The position numbers and the translations under genes were made by a program. This document shows, one piece after another, positions 60,901 to 64,000 of a DNA stretch of 64,000 nucleotides. Under the pieces are notes generated by a model, which was not told the origin of the DNA, made no database searches, and saw nothing but the letters and a program-made list of their open reading frames with translations. Each line of letters starts with the position of its first letter. Within the stretch, counting starts at the first letter, position 1. The DNA comes from Hydractinia symbiolongicarpus. Its lineage: Eukaryota > Cnidaria > Hydrozoa > Anthoathecata > Hydractiniidae. The stretch lies in the NCBI RefSeq assembly GCF_029227915.1, contig NC_079884.1, positions 2,172,001 to 2,236,000 of the forward strand, read 5' to 3'.

Positions 60901-63900
60901 TCGGAACTCAGCGATTACACTGGACCCTGTGGTAGCGCTTCAATTAAAAATTTAGATAAATAAGTCAGTTTTACTGTGGGACAAATCCTAAACTTTAGTG
61001 CGCACTGAGGAAATAGCGACAGTTTCAAAAACCACATTTCCTTGACTTTCTAACGGTTTCAATCGGTTTGAGTTACAACGGTTGCGTCACACATTCGTAC
61101 CAACATGTATTTAGTGATTTTTTTCCGATATTACTAAGTTGTATCGCTTTCAACAGTGAAACGATTGACTGTGGGACCTAATTGAACTGATTTTGGACTT
61201 TGACCTTATAAATGTGATAAATAAGACAAAAGCACTCCTAGCAATAACATTCTTCTTAACTCGACATGATTGTCGGAACTCAGCGACTACACTGGACCCT
61301 GTGGTAACGCTTCATTTAAAAATTTAGATAAATAAGTCTTTCCTTAGTGTGGGACCAATCTTGGCCGTTAGCACGCGCCGAAAAAATAGAGACATTCTCA
61401 AAAACTACATTTCATTGATTTATTGGCGGTATCAATCCGTTCGAGTTACAATGGTGGCGTCACATATTTGTAGCAACCTGTATTTAGTGACATTTTTCCG
61501 ATATTACTTAGTTGTATCGCTTTTAACAGTGAAATGATTGAATGTGGGACTTAATTGAACTGCTTTTTGACTTTGATCTGGTAAATGTGATAAGTCAGGC
61601 AATTGGACTCCAAGGAATAACATTTTTCTTAATATGATATGATTGCTGGAATTCAGCGATTACACTAGTCTCTGTGGTAGCACTTTATTTAAAAATTTAG
61701 ATAAAAATGTCAATTTTTACTGTGGTACCCATCGTAGCCGTTAGGACGCGCTGAAGAAGTAGAGACAGTTTCAAAAATTACACTTCAATGACTTTCTAAC
61801 AGCATCAGTCTGTTTGAGTGACAACGGTTCCGTCACAAACTCGTACCAACACTTACCTAGCGATACTATTCTGATATTACTAGGTTGGATTGCTTTTAAC
61901 AGTGAAATGATTGACTGTGGAACTTAACATAACTGACTTTGAAATTTGACTTTATGAATGTGATAAATAAGACAATTGAACTCCAAGAAATAACATTCTT
62001 CTTAATTTGACATGATTGCTTGAACTCAGCAGTTACACTGGGCGTTGTAGCAGCGCTTTATTTGAAAATTTAGATAAAAAAGTCATTTTTGTACTGTGGG
62101 ACCAATCCTAGCCGTTATCGCGCGCTGAAGAAATAGAGACAGTTTCAAAAATTCCATTTAATTGACCCTCTAACGGTATCAGTCCGTTTCAATTACAACG
62201 TTTCTGTCACATATTCGTACCATCATGCACTTAACGACATTTTTCCGATGTTACCAGGTTGCATCGCTTTAAACAGTAAAAAACGATTGACTGTGGGACT
62301 TAATTCAACTGATTTTTGACTTTGATCTGATAAATGTGATAAATGAGACAATTGAACTCCAAGAAATAACATTTTTCTTAATTCGACATGATTGTCGGAA
62401 CTCAGCGATTACACTGGACCCTGTTGTAGCGCTTCATTTAAAAATTTAGATAAAGAAGTCATTTTTGCTGTGGGTCAAATCCTAGCCGTAATCGAGCGCT
62501 GAAGAAATAGAGACAGTTTCAAAAACTCCATTTAATTGACTTTCTAACGGTATCGGTCCGTCTCAATTACAACGGTTCCGTCACATATTCGTACCATCAT
62601 GCACTTAACGACATTTTTCCGATGTTACCAGGTTGCATCGCTTTTAACAGTCAAAGACGATTGACTGTGGGACTTAATTCAACTGATTTTTGACTTTGAT
62701 CTAATAAATGTGATAAATGAGACATTTGGACTGCAAGAAATAACATTCTTCTTAACTCGACATGATTGTCGGAGTTCAGCGATTACAATGGACCCTGTGG
62801 TAGCGCTTCATTTAAAAATTTCGATAAATAAGTCATTTTTACTATGGCACATATCCTAGCCGTTAGCTCGCGCTGAGGAAATAGCGACAGTTTCAAAAAC
62901 AACATTTCCTTGACTTTCTAACGGTGTCAGTCCGTTTCAATTACAACAGTTCCGTCAGATATTCGTACCAACATGTATTTAGTGACATTTTTCCGATATT
63001 ACTAAGTTATATCGCTTTTAACAGTGAAATGATTGACTGTGGGACTTAATTGATCTAACTTTGAACTGTGACCTTATAAATGTGATAAGTGAGTCAACAG
63101 GACTGCAAGAAATAACATTCTTCTTAATTTGACATGATTGTTGGAACTCAGCGATTACACTGGGCGCTGTGGTAGCGCTTCATTTAAAAATTTAGATAAA
63201 TAAGTCATTTTTTTCTGTAGGACCAGTCCTAGCCGTTACCGCGGGCTGAAGAAATAGCGACAGTTTCAAAAATCACATTTCTTTGACTTTCTAACGGTGT
63301 CAGTACGTTTGAGTTACAACGATTTCGTCACATACTCGTACCAACATGTATTTAGTGATTATTTTCCGATATTACTAAGTTGTATCGCTTTTAGCAGTGA
63401 AACGATTGAATGTGGGACTTAATTGAACTGATTCTGGACTGTGACCTTATAAATGTGATAAATGAGCCAATTGGACTGCAAGAAATAACATTCTTCTTAA
63501 TATGACATGATTGCTGGAATTCAGCGATTACACTAGGCTCTGTGGTAGCGCTTTATTTAAAAATTTAGATAAATAAGTCAATTTTTACTGTGGGACCAAT
63601 CGTAGCCGTTAGGACGCGCTGAAGAAGTAGAGACAGTTTTAAAAATTACACTTCAATGAATTTCTAACAGTATCAGTCTGTTTGAGTGACAACGGTTCCG
63701 TCACAAACTCGTACCAACATTTACCTAGCGATACGTTTCTGATATTACTAGGTTGCATTGCTTTTAACAGTGAAACGATTGACTGTGAAATTTAACATAA
63801 CTGATTTTGGACTTTGTCTTTATGAATGAAATAAATGAGGCAATTGAACTCCAAGAAATAACATTCTTCTTAATTTAACATGATTGCTTGAACTCAGCAG

Positions 63901-64000
63901 TTACACTGGGCGCTGTGGCAGCGCTTTACTTGAAAATTTAGATAAATAAGTCATTTTTACTGTGGGACAAATCCTAACCGTTAGTGCACGCTGAGAAAAT
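57982..64000. repeat. Divergent monomers at the right end
   Basis: Monomers start at 57982, 58354, 58727, 59098, 59471, 59845, 60217, 60589, 60962, 61334, 61707, 62080, 62456, 62830, 63202, 63575 and 63948, spaced 371-376 bp. Many carry private changes (for example 'cctagcgatacgtttctg' at 59621 and 63721, 'tttatgaatg' at 58225). Relatives of M2, M3 and M5 are recognisable (62456, 59845 and 60217, 60589), but there is no tight higher-order period apart from partial similarity of 59098-59870 to 63202-63974. No gene is seen. Confidence 0.87.

Larger units (their letters stand above)
23587..64000. repeat. Satellite DNA array, right part
   Basis: The same satellite resumes and runs to the window end. 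Phase marks continue at 23627, 23999, 24372, 24747, 25121 and onward to 63948. Most spacings are 369-376 bp, with variant lengths of 365-366, 184 and 588-590 bp described in separate entries. It is more divergent than the left part and contains two further higher-order patterns. No gene is seen in this 40-kb stretch. Confidence 0.98.

Noticed and set aside
61349-61537. 62-codon open frame on the plus strand
   Set aside because: Same satellite frame as at 1747 and 42357; no start context, domain or conservation.
1-64000. CRISPR array or bacterial repeat system
   Set aside because: There are no short repeats separated by unique spacers; the whole 372-bp unit is repetitive, and no cas genes are present.
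1-64000. CENP-B box
   Set aside because: Words such as 'ttcgtacca' and 'ttcggaactc' share only TTCG with the NTTCGNNNNANNCGGGN core; I found no match to the full core by eye on either strand.

Overview
The window is almost entirely one tandem satellite DNA array. About 170 head-to-tail monomers of roughly 372 bp fill positions 1-22347 and 23579-64000, all in the same orientation and with no inversions seen. The only other sequence is a 1.23-kb insertion at 22348-23578: a 5'-truncated non-LTR (LINE-like) retrotransposon on the minus strand that keeps the C-terminal part of a reverse transcriptase. I see no host protein gene, tRNA, rRNA, CRISPR array or bacterial regulatory element. Long AT-rich satellite with higher-order repeats plus a CR1/Jockey-type element means a eukaryotic, very probably animal, chromosome. 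The RT style (SGVPQGSILGP, YADD, a C-terminal Cys cluster) recalls elements common in cnidarians and other aquatic invertebrates, but the species cannot be fixed from this window. A centromeric or pericentromeric (or other heterochromatic) location is the natural inference; nothing here proves it.

Monomer phase is counted from a recurring 'aagtc' start. Region by region: (1) 1-2239, irregular monomers. (2) 2240-19029, a very homogeneous higher-order repeat (HOR-A) of five monomer types, M1 (375 bp), M2 (374), M3 (372), M4 (372), M5 (373), making 1866-bp units that alternate with 1492-bp four-monomer units formed by fusion of neighbouring monomers. (3) 19030-22347 and 23579-26238, the same types in scrambled or fused order around the retrotransposon. 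(4) 26239-31790, more divergent monomers including a run of a 366-bp variant with a 7-bp deletion. (5) 31791-42341, a second higher-order repeat (HOR-B; types a, b, c, d, e, f) marked by a distinctive deletion junction ('J') that gives 590-bp double units. (6) 42342-49370, a third pattern (HOR-C) containing 184-bp half-length monomers. (7) 49371-55389, another HOR-B block, and 55390-57981, another HOR-C block, which are long-range duplicates of (5) and (6). (8) 57982-64000, the most divergent monomers.

The main biological content is a record of how a satellite evolves. Chimeric monomers are joined in register, a conversion-like patch is visible, rare deletion alleles have spread to several copies, and kilobase-sized blocks are duplicated at constant offsets. 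The retrotransposon is present once, with an open reading frame and a target-site duplication, so it entered late and has not been amplified with the array. All lengths and positions come from reading the sequence by eye; percentages are approximate.
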